Assembly (NCBI GenBank): GCA_018350325.1
Contig: JAEVLN010000019.1
Coordinates: 124,001-188,000, forward strand
DNA length: 64,000 nt
Reading direction: 5' to 3'
From: Globodera rostochiensis
Lineage: Eukaryota > Nematoda > Chromadorea > Rhabditida > Heteroderidae
Shown here one piece after another: positions 1 through 10,911 of the stretch. The notes beneath the pieces are model-generated. The model searched no databases and was not told where the DNA came from. It worked only from the letters and a program-made list of their open reading frames with translations. The position numbers were made by a program, and so were the translations under genes. The first letter of the stretch is position 1, and each line of letters opens with the position of its first letter.

Positions 1-1993
1 TCATTATTTTTGCTGTGTGAGGGAAACAAATATTTANNTCTTTACAACTTTCATTATTTTTGCTGTGTGAGGGAAACAAATATTTANNTCTTTACAACTT
101 TCATTATTTTTGCTGTGTGAGGGAAACAAATATTTANNTCTTTACAACTTTCATTATTTTTGCTGTGTGAGGGAAACAAATATTTANNTCTTTACAACTT
201 TCATTATTTTTGCTGTGTGAGGGAAACAAATATTTANNTCTTTACAACTTTCATTATTTTTGCTGTGTGAGGGAAACAAATATTTANNTCTTTACAACTT
301 TCATTATTTTTGCTGTGTGAGGGAAACAAATATTTANNTCTTTACAACTTTCATTATTTTTGCTGTGTGAGGGAAACAAATATTTANNTCTTTACAACTT
401 TCATTATTTTTGCTGTGTGAGGGAAACAAATATTTANNTCTTTACAACTTTCATTATTTTTGCTGTGTGAGGGAAACAAATATTTANNTCTTTACAACTT
501 TCATTATTTTTGCTGTGTGAGGGAAACAAATATTTANNTCTTTACAACTTTCATTATTTTTGCTGTGTGAGGGAAACAAATATTTANNTCTTTACAACTT
601 TCATTATTTTTGCTGTGTGAGGGAAACAAATATTTANNTCTTTACAACTTTCATTATTTTTGCTGTGTGAGGGAAACAAATATTTANNTCTTTACAACTT
701 TCATTATTTTTGCTGTGTGAGGGAAACAAATATTTANNTCTTTACAACTTTCATTATTTTTGCTGTGTGAGGGAAACAAATATTTANNTCTTTACAACTT
801 TCATTATTTTTGCTGTGTGAGGGAAACAAATATTTANNTCTTTACAACTTTCATTATTTTTGCTGTGTGAGGGAAACAAATATTTANNTCTTTACAACTT
901 TCATTATTTTTGCTGTGTGAGGGAAACAAATATTTANNTCTTTACAACTTTCATTATTTTTGCTGTGTGAGGGAAACAAATATTTANNTCTTTACAACTT
1001 TCATTATTTTTGCTGTGTGAGGGAAACAAATATTTANNTCTTTACAACTTTCATTATTTTTGCTGTGTGAGGGAAACAAATATTTANNTCTTTACAACTT
1101 TCATTATTTTTGCTGTGTGAGGGAAACAAATATTTANNTCTTTACAACTTTCATTATTTTTGCTGTGTGAGGGAAACAAATATTTANNTCTTTACAACTT
1201 TCATTATTTTTGCTGTGTGAGGGAAACAAATATTTANNTCTTTACAACTTTCATTATTTTTGCTGTGTGAGGGAAACAAATATTTANNTCTTTACAACTT
1301 TCATTATTTTTGCTGTGTGAGGGAAACAAATATTTANNTCTTTACAACTTTCATTATTTTTGCTGTGTGAGGGAAACAAATATTTANNTCTTTACAACTT
1401 TCATTATTTTTGCTGTGTGAGGGAAACAAATATTTANNTCTTTACAACTTTCATTATTTTTGCTGTGTGAGGGAAACAAATATTTANNTCTTTACAACTT
1501 TCATTATTTTTGCTGTGTGAGGGAAACAAATATTTANNTCTTTACAACTTTCATTATTTTTGCTGTGTGAGGGAAACAAATATTTANNTCTTTACAACTT
1601 TCATTATTTTTGCTGTGTGAGGGAAACAAATATTTANNTCTTTACAACTTTCATTATTTTTGCTGTGTGAGGGAAACAAATATTTANNTCTTTACAACTT
1701 TCATTATTTTTGCTGTGTGAGGGAAACAAATATTTANNTCTTTACAACTTTCATTATTTTTGCTGTGTGAGGGAAACAAATATTTANNTCTTTACAACTT
1801 TCATTATTTTTGCTGTGTGAGGGAAACAAATATTTANNTCTTTACAACTTTCATTATTTTTGCTGTGTGAGGGAAACAAATATTTANNTCTTTACAACTT
1901 TCATTATTTTTGCTGTGTGAGGGAAACAAATATTTANNTCTTTACAACTTTCATTATTTTTGCTGTGTGAGGGAAACAAATATTTANNTCTTT
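1..1993. repeat. Perfect 50-bp tandem array, about 40 copies
   Basis: A 50-bp unit repeats with no visible variation from base 1 to about 1993. Each unit has two undetermined bases (NN) at the same offset (37-38). The unit is AT-rich and encodes nothing. Perfect identity including identical N positions is not expected of a natural satellite and suggests a consensus-filled or gap-closed stretch, although a real satellite probably underlies it. The array may continue to the left. Confidence 0.95.
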
Positions 1994-2002
1994 AATAGGG
2001 TA

Positions 2003-2174
2003 AATGTCAAAGCCACGAAATGTCAAAGCCACGAAATGTCAAAGCCACGAAATGTCAAAGCCACGAAATGTCAAAGCCACGAAATGTCAAAGCCACGAAA
2101 TGTCAAAGCCACGAAATGTCAACTCAGCCAAAAACCACGAAATGTCAACTCAGCCAAAAACCACGAAATGTCAA
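2003..2174. repeat. Short tandem array of 16-bp and 26-bp units
   Basis: Seven copies of a 16-bp unit (GTCAAAGCCACGAAAT) are followed by two copies of a 26-bp variant carrying an extra CTCAGCC segment, then poly-A. The reverse complement recurs at 7841-7993 with six copies of the short unit, and a diverged form is at 17858-17920. It is one end of a dispersed repeat family. Peptides read across it are simple repeats and not genes. Confidence 0.9.
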
Positions 2175-2189
2175 AAAAAAAAAATTTTT

Positions 2190-2600
2190 TTTTAGTCGAT
2201 AAAAATTTTTATTAGGGGTATTCCGGAGCGTAGAATCCGACTCTGACCTCCATTCATACCAATTCCGAACCCCTGACCCGAATTCGAACATTTTTTCGAA
2301 AAATCAAAAATGTTCAGGGCGTACGGACCGAATGTCGACCGTCCGAATACCGACCAAGCCAAAATCGGTCCGAATGTCGACCAGTTATAAAAATTCAAAC
2401 TTTGTGCTGCATGTTTTCTAGGGTGTAGATCACGAATCCGAGCTCGAATTTTGCAAATCTCGAATCCTGAACCCGAACTTGAACACTCGGTCTCGACGGG
2501 GGAAATCGATTGATAGTATTCGAATCCGGGGCCGGGTTCGAAATTGGTCGAAATAGGTCAGATTCGGATTCTACGCCGTTGTATACCCCTAACAAAAATT
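2190..2600. repeat. Dispersed repeat family with GTAGAATCCGA word
   Basis: A repeat of about 400 bp rich in TTCGAA and with the word GTAGAATCCGA. Related copies are at 7417-7800 (inverted, part of the palindrome), 8130-8230, 17540-17820 and 50010-50190. It is bordered by AGGGGTAT-like sequence at both ends. It is probably a non-autonomous transposon, but no clear target duplication was identified. Confidence 0.6.
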
Positions 2601-3121
2601 TTTATCGACTTTAAAAAAATTTTATTATTTCCAACATTTCGTAGCTTCACATTATGTTGGCGTGCCGTTAGTCTATGTATTTGAATAAAAAATTCTTTTT
2701 AAACTCAGTAACTTCGAATTTTACCAAAATTCAATTTTGTGAAAGTATTTAAATAATACTAGCAACTCCTCGTATATTTAAAAATTTTCAAATAATACAA
2801 GGATTAATATTTAAATTTAAAATGTGCATACCTAAATGGAATGCGATTCATAAAGAAAACAACGGTGAGTTTAATTGTAAGTGACGGCAGAAAATCAGCC
2901 AACAGCACGGCACCGGTTGACATCATTCTTTCACAACGCGGCTTGCCAAGATCGGGCTTAAAATTGTAATAATGCATTAGGTAATTAGAGTTAATAATAT
3001 AAAGTATATGTTAAGGAAGTAGGTACTTACTAGGGCTGTTCGAGAGTCTTGGTCTCGAGTCCCGAACCGAGAAATTTCTCGGTTTTCCTTTAATACTTTG
3101 TCAACTTTCGGCATACAGTGA

Positions 3122-3195
3122 GCGTATGGCGCAGTGGTTAAATTCTGTGTTCCTTACTCTATAAGTTTCTTTTCCCCCTGGTCAAATGAATTTTC
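3122..3195 (+). other. Degenerate tRNA-like (A-box) sequence
   Basis: TGGCGCAGTGGTTA at about 3127-3140 resembles a tRNA D-arm/A-box, and GGTCAAATGAA about 40 nt later resembles a poor B-box. No cloverleaf closes. It is probably a tRNA-derived remnant inside the repeat; the inverted copy is at 6847-6895. Confidence 0.35.
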
Positions 3196-4032
3196 CTGCA
3201 TTTAAATTGATAATTAAATACTCCTTTTTACTGATTCTTAGTCGAACAACAAAAAACATCACCCAGGAACCCTTATAAAATGGTAATTTTTTTTTGCAAA
3301 TTCTAAGCATATTTCCTAATTAATCACTTAAGCTTCAAAAAATTACCGCATTTCTAAATTTGGTAGCAAATCTCTTCACAAATCGAGTCTAAAATTCAAA
3401 ATTTTCTCTGCGGCGCCTATCGGCACCGCCGACCCCCACCAAAAGTTAAGCAGAATTCGCAAAAAAATTTATTAGTGTAAAACTATTTATTTAAAATTTT
3501 TGAGCTTAAAATAAAAAATTTACAGTTAATTTTAAAAAAATTTTCAAAAAAGTCTCGGTCTCGGGTCTCGAACCGAGAAATTTCTCGGTTTTTTTGGGTC
3601 TCGATCTCGGTCTCGAGTCTCGGGGTCATTTCTCGGTCTCGGTCTCGAGTCTCGGTGTCATTTCTCGGTCTCGGTCTCGAGTCTCGGTGTCATTTCTCGG
3701 TCTCGGTCTCGAGTCTCGGTAAATTTCAAGTCTCGAACAGCCCTATACATCATATCCAATGTGAAATCAAATATATAATTTTATATAAAAAGGCATAAAA
3801 ATCAATGTACACTTAATCATCACATGATTGGGGTAATATAAACATCGAATATGTGCATATAATATGTGTTAAAACCCAAAAACTCGAAAATATACGTTTA
3901 AAGCCTCCCCCCCCCCCCAAATATGTTTTGATAAGTGCTAAAAAGCTACACTATTATTTCTCGAGAAAAGCGCGATTTTAGGGCTTTTCTCGTCATAAAT
4001 TAAGCATCCGTCTTCGGCGGGAGAAGGGGGAG

Positions 4033-4069
<37 letters not shown>

Positions 4070-4274
4070 AGCTCCCGGATACGCTCATCAATCCAAGCCC
4101 TAATACTCATTCATTTCATTCTTCAGTGGTTTCTGTTCCTTCTTGCTCCGTACAGCGTTGGCCACTCTCGACCCATTTGTTCTGCCCATATTCGCGCATA
4201 TCCAGACAGAAGTGTCAACAAGCTTGTCAATGTCAACCCCCTGAATTATTTCAAGCAATAAAAAGGGGAACATT

Positions 4275-4445
4275 CATTTTGATGGGGTACGGAGAATTGC
4301 GCACTGGAGAATTGCGCACCGGCAGTTTTCGGAGAATTGCGCACGGAGGATTGCGCACCGTGGAGAATTGCGCACCAGCAAAAAAAAGAGGAGAATTGCG
4401 CACTAAAAATTGCGCACTAACACGGAGGATTGCGCACCACGGGCC
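4275..4445. repeat. GGAGAATTGCGCAC word array
   Basis: About eight degenerate copies of the 14-bp word GGAGAATTGCGCAC lie in 170 bp. Further copies are at 5480-5600 and, inverted, at 5878-6010. It is one of many short single-word arrays in this window that behave like the internal repeats of small transposons. Confidence 0.8.
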
Positions 4446-7400
4446 AAAATTTTTGAAAAATTTTTTTATACAAAATTGTCTGAAATTATGTTATTTGATA
4501 CGCTGATTACGAATTTGTCGATTAAAAATTAAATTGAGAATTTAAAGTGGTTTAAACCACACTGGGTTGAGGTTCGTTAGGCATAGGCCTAAGCCACCCT
4601 GGCTTGGGGTTCGTTAGGCTTAGGCCTAAACCACCCTGAGCTTAGGGGTTGTAAATCACTTAAGCTTCAAAAAATTACCGCATTTCTAAATTTGGTAGCA
4701 AATCTCTTCACAAATCGAGTCTAAAATTCAAAATTTTCTCTGCGGCGCCTATCGGCACCGCCGACCCCCACCAAAAGTTAAGCAGAATTCGCAAAAATTT
4801 ATTTTTTAAAATTTCTAAACAAAAAAATGCAATAAAACCCCCCGAAAATACGCTCCTAAATTGAACTTTTTTTAAAAAAAATTCTTTACCCGGCGGTTCC
4901 GATGGCTGGACCATCGGACAAAAAGCGTTCCAGAAATAAAAATAGGAATTTAAATTTGTCGCGATGTGTAAAACTATTTATTTAAAATTTTGGAGCTTAA
5001 AATAAAAAATTTTCAACAAATTTTAAAAAAATTTTAAAAAGTCTCGATCTCGGGTCTCGAACCGAGAAATTTCTCGGTTTTTTTGGGTCTCGATCTCGGT
5101 CTCGAGTCTCGGGGTCATTTCTCGGTCTCGGTCTCGAGTCTCGGTGTCATTTATCGGTCTCGGTCTCGACTCTCGAGTCTCGGTAAATTTCAAATCTCGA
5201 ACAGCTCTAGTACTTACTAAGCAATTCAAAGTCAAATTTTTGCCAAAGAGTTGCCGACAATGTTCGGCGGACAGTTATGGCAATCGTTTTGCATTTTGAT
5301 TATGTCCTCCGACGTGCTGATCATCAGTCCTTTTTTTTGTATATTGGATTTTGGTTTTTTAGTCTCATATCAAAATGACAACCCGGCTTAAGAAGGGGTG
5401 GTACTCATAAATTCCTAAATTTTTTTTTGTCTTGGATTTTGGTTTTTTAGTCTCAGATCAAAATGGCAATCAAAATGGCGCTAGGAGAATTGCGCACTGG
5501 AGAATTGCGCACCGGCAGTTTGCGGAGAATTGCGCACCAGCAAAAAAAAGAGGAGAATTGCGCACTAAAAATTTCGCACTAACACGGAGGATTGCGCACC
5601 ACGGGCCAAAATTTTTGAAAAATTTTTTTATACAAATTGTCTGAAATTATGTTATTTGATACGCTGATACAACCCCTAAGCTCAGGGTGGTTTAGGCCTA
5701 AGCCTAACGAACCCCAAGCCAGGGTGGCTTAGGCCTATGCCTAACGAACCTCAACCCAGTGTGGTTTAAACCACTTTAAATTCTCAAAATTTTTAATCGA
5801 CAAATTCGTAATCAGCGTATCAAATAACATAATTTCAGACAATTTTGTATAAAAAAATTTTTCAAAAATTTTGGCCCGTGGTGCGCAATCCTCCGTGTTA
5901 GTGCGCAATTTTTAGTGCGCAATTCTCCTCTTTTTTTTGCTGGTGCGCAATCCTCCGTGCGCAATTCTCCGAAAACTGCCGGTGCGCAATTCTCCAGTGC
6001 GCAATTCTCCGTACCCCATCAAAATGAATGTTCCCCTTTTTATTGCTTGAAATAATTCAGGGGGTTGACATTGACAAGCTTGTTGACACTTCTGTCTGGA
6101 TATGCGCGAATATGGGCAGAACAAATGGGTCGAGAGTGGTAACACATATTATATGCACATATTCGATGTTTATATTACCCCAATCATGTGATGATTAAGT
6201 GTACATTGATTTTTATGCCTTTTTATATAAAATTATATATTTGATTTCACATTGGATATGATGTATAGGGCTGTTCGAGACTTGAAATTTACCGAGACTC
6301 GAGACCGAGACCGAGAAATGACACCGAGACTCGAGACCGAGACCGAGAAATGACACCGAGACTCGAGACCGAGACCGAGAAATGACCCCGAGACTCGAGA
6401 CCGAGATCGAGACCCAAAAAAAACCGAGAAATTTCTCGGTTCGAGACCCGAGACCGAGACTTTTTTGAAAATTTTTTTAAAATTAACTGTAAATTTTTTA
6501 TTTTAAGCTCAAAAATTTTAAATAAATAGTTTTACACTAATAAATTTTTTTGCGAATTCTGCTTAACTTTTGGTGGGGGTCGGCGGTGCCGATAGGCGCC
6601 GCAGAGAAAATTTTGAATTTTAGACTCGATTTGTGAAGAGATTTGCTACCAAATTTAGAAATGCGGTAATTTTTTGAAGCTTAAGTGATTAATTAGGAAA
6701 TATGCTTAGAATTTGCAAAAAAAAATTACCATTTTATAAGGGTTCCTGGGTGATGTTTTTTGTTGTTCGACTAAGAATCAGTAAAAAGGAGTATTTAATT
6801 ATCAATTTAAATGCAGGAAAATTCATTTGACCAGGGGGAAAAGAAACTTATAGAGTAAGGAACACAGAATTTAACCACTGCGCCATACGCTCACTGTATG
6901 CCGAAAGTTGACAAAGTATTAAAGGAAAACCGAGAAATTTCTCGGTTCGGGACTCGAGACCAAGACTCTCGAACAGCCCTAGTAAGTACCTACTTCCTTA
7001 ACATATACTTTATATTATTAACTCTAATTACCTAATGCATTATTACAATTTTAAGCCCGATCTTGGCAAGCCGCGTTGTGAAAGAATGATGTCAACCGGT
7101 GCCGTGCTGTTGGCTGATTTTCTGCCGTCACTTACAATTAAACTCACCGTTGTTTTCTTTATGAATCGCATTCCATTTAGGTATGCACATTTTAAATTTA
7201 AATATTAATCCTTGTATTATTTGAAAATTTTTAAATATACGAGGAGTTGCTAGTATTATTTAAATACTTTCACAAAATTGAATTTTGGTAAAATTCGAAG
7301 TTACTGAGTTTAAAAAGAATTTTTTATTCAAATACATAGACTAACGGCACGCCAACATAATGTGAAGCTACGAAATGTTGGAAATAATAAAATTTTTTTA

Positions 7401-8006
7401 AAGTCGATAAAAATTTTTGTTAGGGGTATACAACGGCGTAGAATCCGAATCTGACCTATTTCGACCAATTTCGAACCCGGCCCCGGATTCGAATACTATC
7501 AATCGATTTCCCCCGTCGAGACCGAGTGTTCAAGTTCGGGTTCAGGATTCGAGATTTGCAAAATTCGAGCTCGGATTCGTGATCTACACCCTAGAAAACA
7601 TGCAGCACAAAGTTTGAATTTTTATAACTGGTCGACATTCGGACCGATTTTGGCTTGGTCGGTATTCGGACGGTCGACATTCGGTCCGTACGCCCTGAAC
7701 ATTTTTGATTTTTCGAAAAAATGTTCGAATTCGGGTCAGGGGTTCGGAATTGGTATGAATGGAGGTCAGAGTCGGATTCTACGCTCCGGAATACCCCTAA
7801 TAAAAAATTTTTATCGACTAAAAAAAATTTTTTTTTTTTGACATTTCGTGGTTTTTGGCTGAGTTGACATTTCGTGGTTTTTGGCTGAGTTGACATTTCG
7901 TGGCTTTGACATTTCGTGGCTTTGACATTTCGTGGCTTTGACATTTCGTGGCTTTGACATTTCGTGGCTTTGACATTTCGTGGCTTTGACATTATGTGGG
8001 GCAGCG

Positions 8007-8223
8007 ATTGAATTTTGGTAAAATTCGAAGTTACTGAGTTTAAAAAGAATTTTTTATTCAAATACATAGACTAACGGCACGCCAACATAATGTGAAGCTA
8101 CGAAATGTTGGAAATAATAAAATTTTTTTAAAGTCGATAAAAATTTTTGCTAGGGGTATACAACGGCGTAGAATCCGAATCTGACCTATTTCGACCAATT
8201 TCGAACCCGGCCCCGGATTCGAA
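8007..8223 (+). repeat. Direct copy of 7273-7493 fused to palindrome end
   Basis: This stretch repeats 7273-7493 in the same orientation, starting directly after the palindrome end. The two copies look nearly identical. The following 8224-8580 holds a TTCGAA-rich tail and a TTAGGC-type inverted word (8473-8541); no gene is seen there. Confidence 0.8.
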
Positions 8224-8845
8224 CTTTTTTTCGAAAATTCAAAATAGTTTTTTAGGGGTTTTCAAAGAAAAATCTGGTACTTTTCGGTTTTGGGCCTACA
8301 CCTCTAAATTTTAAAAAACGTTAAGGGCGTTGAAAACATCATATATGGGGTTTTAAAGGGTGCTGATCATGAATCTGACAATATTTTAAAGATCCGACCA
8401 CATCTAAGTCTGAAAAGCTATGATTTTTGATTTTTTTTTTTCACCATTAATCACCCAAAACTGCTTTTATGGTTTGTTAGGCTTAAGCCTAAGCCTAACG
8501 AACCCCAAGCCGGGGTGGCTTAGGCCTAAGCCTAACGAACTTTATAGATTTTTAAAATCTTAGATGTTGTCAGACCTTAAATATTGTCTACTGGGATTAT
8601 TCAAATTATTCTAAGATTCAAATACTATTATATAAATTTGTTCTCTTTCATTTTAGTTTCGCTTCAGGCAACAACTTTTATTTTTGTTTGCATTAGCACA
8701 GCAATTCAAATGTCCATACTTGGCGTTGTGCTTGGTTCTGCCGGCGCGGGATTTGGTGAAATTTGTTTTTTGGCACTGAGCTCGTATTATGACAGGTACC
8801 TCCTACATGATAAGTAGGGAGAGTAATTTAAGGCACAATAGTTAG

Positions 8846-8923
8846 TAGTGATGCACGAGACCCAAAATTTCCCGAGACTTTTCTCGAGTCGAGACTCGAG
8901 ACCGAGACTCTCGTGCTTCACTA
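8846..8923. mobile_element. 78-bp hAT-type MITE in a CLN3 intron
   Basis: Terminal inverted repeats TAGTGATGCACGAGA and TCTCGTGCTTCACTA have one mismatch. The 8-mer ATAGTTAG flanks both ends (8838-8845 and 8924-8931). The interior is a CTCGAGACTCGAG word. It is far too short to encode anything and lies in the intron between the two CLN3 exons. Confidence 0.85.
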
Positions 8924-8934
8924 ATAGTTAGGGC

Positions 8935-9200
8935 CAGGCGAAATCGAAAAACCGGGGATACGGAATCGGGATTACAAAAAGGCAACCGAGCGGAATGCCG
9001 GAGCCGGAATCTCGTTAAAAATCACAATCCCGGTTTAGTTCTTGTGGTAGCCTAAAAAACCCGGGATACGGGGCGCAGATTCCGTATGAATCTGCTGCAT
9101 TCTTCTTTTGGAATCTTTTGAAAAATGGCAAAACATTGCCAAAGAAATATTAAAATGTTTTTTGGAAATTTGGAAATATGCCGAAATTTACAAAAAGTTA
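8935..9200. repeat. Intronic repeat remnant, CCGGGAT-rich
   Basis: The rest of this intron contains CCGGGATACGG and CCGGAATC words (8955-9080) like those at 50290-50450. No end structure or coding sequence is evident. Confidence 0.4.
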
Positions 9201-9431
9201 AAATGATCATTTTTTAGATCGACGCTTTTGGCATGGGCTTTGGGCACCGGAGCGTCAGGAATAGTCGGTTGGAGCTTATGCTGTACTAACGGAGCCAAAA
9301 TTGCTCGGCATGTCTCCCCAAAATGCCATTCTGCTCATATTAATTGATCCATCTGTGTATTTTCTATCGTACCTTTTTTTTAAACCCTCTAAAGTTGTAG
9401 TTCATTTGGTTATATCTTTAATATGTCGTAG

Positions 9432-9754
9432 ATTTCTCGGCGACAAGCACTTTTTGTTTGGCGAACACCCAACAACAGTATGCCAAAATTCAAAATTGTG
9501 CCAAATCATTATTTTGTGAACTTATACAGCTCGATGCAACTTTATTTGGGCATTTGGTGCAGTTCACGGACGTGCCACTCCATTCCAAAACGATCAAACC
9601 GATGTTAGAGAAAAATTTGCCGAATTTGATGGCATTTGTGAAGCGCATGAAACAACGCTTTTTGCCCGACTGGGACTCAATTTTGGACAGTTTGGCACTC
9701 GATCAGCCGACGGAAGAAGCCCGAACAAAATGGTTGTTATTTAAATATTCTTAA
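9432..9754 (+). CDS. FAX/CDR-type GST-like gene, displaced 3' exons
   Basis: Exon 9432-9477 (LGDKHFLFGEHPTT) follows an AG acceptor and ends at a GTATGC donor. Exon 9530-9754 begins LDATLFGHLVQF and includes LPNLMAFVKRMK and the DW motif before a stop. This is the C-terminal GST-like domain of the failed-axon-connections / cadmium-responsive (CDR) family. The first exon needs a phase-2 partner. The partner with the right phase and the right family content is the last exon of the minus-strand gene at 10912-12020. These exons therefore look like the tail of that gene, now pointing the wrong way. Alternatively they belong to a separate truncated paralogue. Confidence 0.7.
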
Positions 9755-10073
9755 AATATCAACATCAGATTGCTAAACAATTTACAGTTTATTAATATAA
9801 TTTTCTAAATTTATTGGTTTGTTTTAATTTTTTAATATTTAATTTCTATTGAAATATTTAATTAACTTTTCCCCCTCAGAAGACCAACTTTTTCAATGAC
9901 TTAGAAAGGCGCTTTTCTTGCTTTGCCGATGGATTTGCAAAAATTGGACGAACAAAAAATCGATGTATTACAACAATTAAATAAAAGCATTTTATTATTA
10001 AACATAATAATTGTCCCATTCTTTCTATACAAATGTTTGTGATCATTTTCCTATTTTCTTCAAATGCAAAATT
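9755..10073. other. AT-rich stretch between two 3' gene ends
   Basis: AT-rich DNA that would contain the 3' untranslated regions of the GST-like and CLN3 tails. A CCCCCTCAG acceptor-like site at about 9890 is followed by an open plus-strand stretch to 9983, but its phase does not join the preceding exon. Nothing else was recognised. Confidence 0.4.
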
Positions 10074-10668
10074 AGCGTCCGGACATGCTGAACTCCTTGA
10101 CCTCTGGTGAAGCCTTAAAGTTCAAAATGTAATTTAGCTACAAATTTGTGTTTTTATTATTACCCGACTCGTCAAAAAAATTTTTTATTCAAAAAAATCC
10201 GATAGCGTCAGTTCCCCGTCCCAATAAACTCAGAACATTCCGTATTACAACGTAAATTCAAATAAACATTTATTGAAATGCTAAAAAGTAAATTTTAATT
10301 ATGTCATTTGATTTGTCTTTTTTTGCTCAAAATTATGTTTTATTAAATTTTGAAAAGCAAAAAGACGAGTTTTAGTAGGCCATACTTTTTTCTAGATCGG
10401 CGATGCCCGGGGCTTGGACCCGCCGGGTTTCCTAGGAAGCGCGGAACCAGCTGATTTTTTTGGAAAAATTCCCCACAAATCTTTTGAAAATTAAAAAAAA
10501 ATTAAATTATTGTAAAATTGCTTTCTTTTTACCTTTCTGTGTATCTTGCCGAAAAAGGTGTAACATTCGCCGCCGATCATTCCTTCCACAAAAATAATTG
10601 CAAAAATCAAAATTATATGCGAGTGCGCTCTGTGCACCTGCGGAGAGCGCATTAAAATGGTCCAATAA
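10074..10668 (-). pseudogene. CLN3: CLN3 3' exons, inverted relative to 5' part
   Basis: Minus-strand exon 10533-10668 encodes a hydrophobic helix followed by FVEGMIGGECYTF, matching the conserved late CLN3 motif (EGLLGGxxY). A second short exon ending near 10074 (start 10113) reads SPEVKEFSMSGR, matching the conserved EF-A/S-M element after that helix; the frame then meets TAA unless a donor is used. CLN3 exons between the 5' part (8657-9390) and this part are missing or too diverged to see. The orientation opposes the 5' exons about 1 kb away. Confidence 0.65.
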
Positions 10669-10911
10669 CTGAAAATTGTAAAGATTTTATTTGCTGCACA
10701 CAATTTTAACTGAAATTTACCAAATTTATAATTCGGATAAACAAAAAACATTAATTACATTTAATGGATGCAAATAAATTGTTTTAAAATTTTTTTTTGT
10801 TATTTTAATACTTAAAGATGTTAATTAATAAAAAATAATAGTTTAATCATTTTAGCTATGTAATTATTGTTATTTTATTAAAAAAATAATAATAAATTTT
10901 TATTCGTTTAC

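Larger units (their letters stand above)
3031..5209. mobile_element. hAT-like non-autonomous element, 8-bp TSD
   Basis: The element begins TAGGGCTGTTCGAGA and ends TCTCGAACAGCTCTA, imperfect terminal inverted repeats. The identical 8-mer GTACTTAC lies immediately outside both ends (3023-3030 and 5210-5217), which fits hAT insertion. The termini are packed with TCTCGGTCTCGAG-type words (3541-3740 and 5041-5195). Another end-like sequence at 3733-3745 shows internal duplication or nesting. No transposase is recognisable. The right palindrome arm carries an inverted copy of its left portion (6256-6980). Confidence 0.75.
2003..7993. repeat. Imperfect 6-kb palindrome of repeats
   Basis: 2003-3870 and 4157-4655 reappear in reverse complement at about 6140-7993 and 5680-6139. 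The left arm alone has an extra segment of about 290 bp (3871-4156) containing a G run. The middle (4660-5680) contains further direct copies: 4650-4800 repeats 3321-3470, 4965-5209 repeats 3480-3745, and 5475-5660 repeats 4280-4510 with a deletion. No protein-coding gene is evident in this ~6 kb. The similarity looks close to complete by eye, so the duplication is recent, homogenised, or an assembly fold-back. Confidence 0.8.
8657..9390 (+). pseudogene. CLN3: CLN3 (battenin) gene, 5' part, frameshifted
   Basis: Two exons are visible. Exon 8657-8795 ends at a GT donor in phase 2; exon from 9218 continues in the matching phase. The translation has the CLN3 signature of hydrophobic helices with a GxGFGE-like motif (SAGAGFGEICFL), a conserved serine/tyrosine stretch and a following GTGASG motif. 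CLN3 is a lysosomal multi-spanning membrane protein. Within the second exon one extra T near 9269 shifts the frame; the reading then resumes as a hydrophobic CLN3-like stretch (LLGMSPQNAILL). Upstream exons are not visible. The 3' exons of the same family lie on the opposite strand at 10074-10668, so the gene is split by an apparent inversion. The frameshift could be a sequencing error. Confidence 0.7.

Noticed and set aside
2003..2174. CRISPR-like regular array
   Set aside because: Units are contiguous without unique spacers, and the context is eukaryotic repeat DNA.
3031..3745. Complete element ending at the internal TCTCGAACAGCCCTA
   Set aside because: Bases flanking 3031 and 3745 do not match, whereas 3031 and 5209 share a perfect 8-bp duplication.
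9458..9754. Independent 98-codon gene starting MANTQQQYAK
   Set aside because: The first 24 codons are intronic; a GT-AG intron (9478-9529) joins the GST-like exons in frame.
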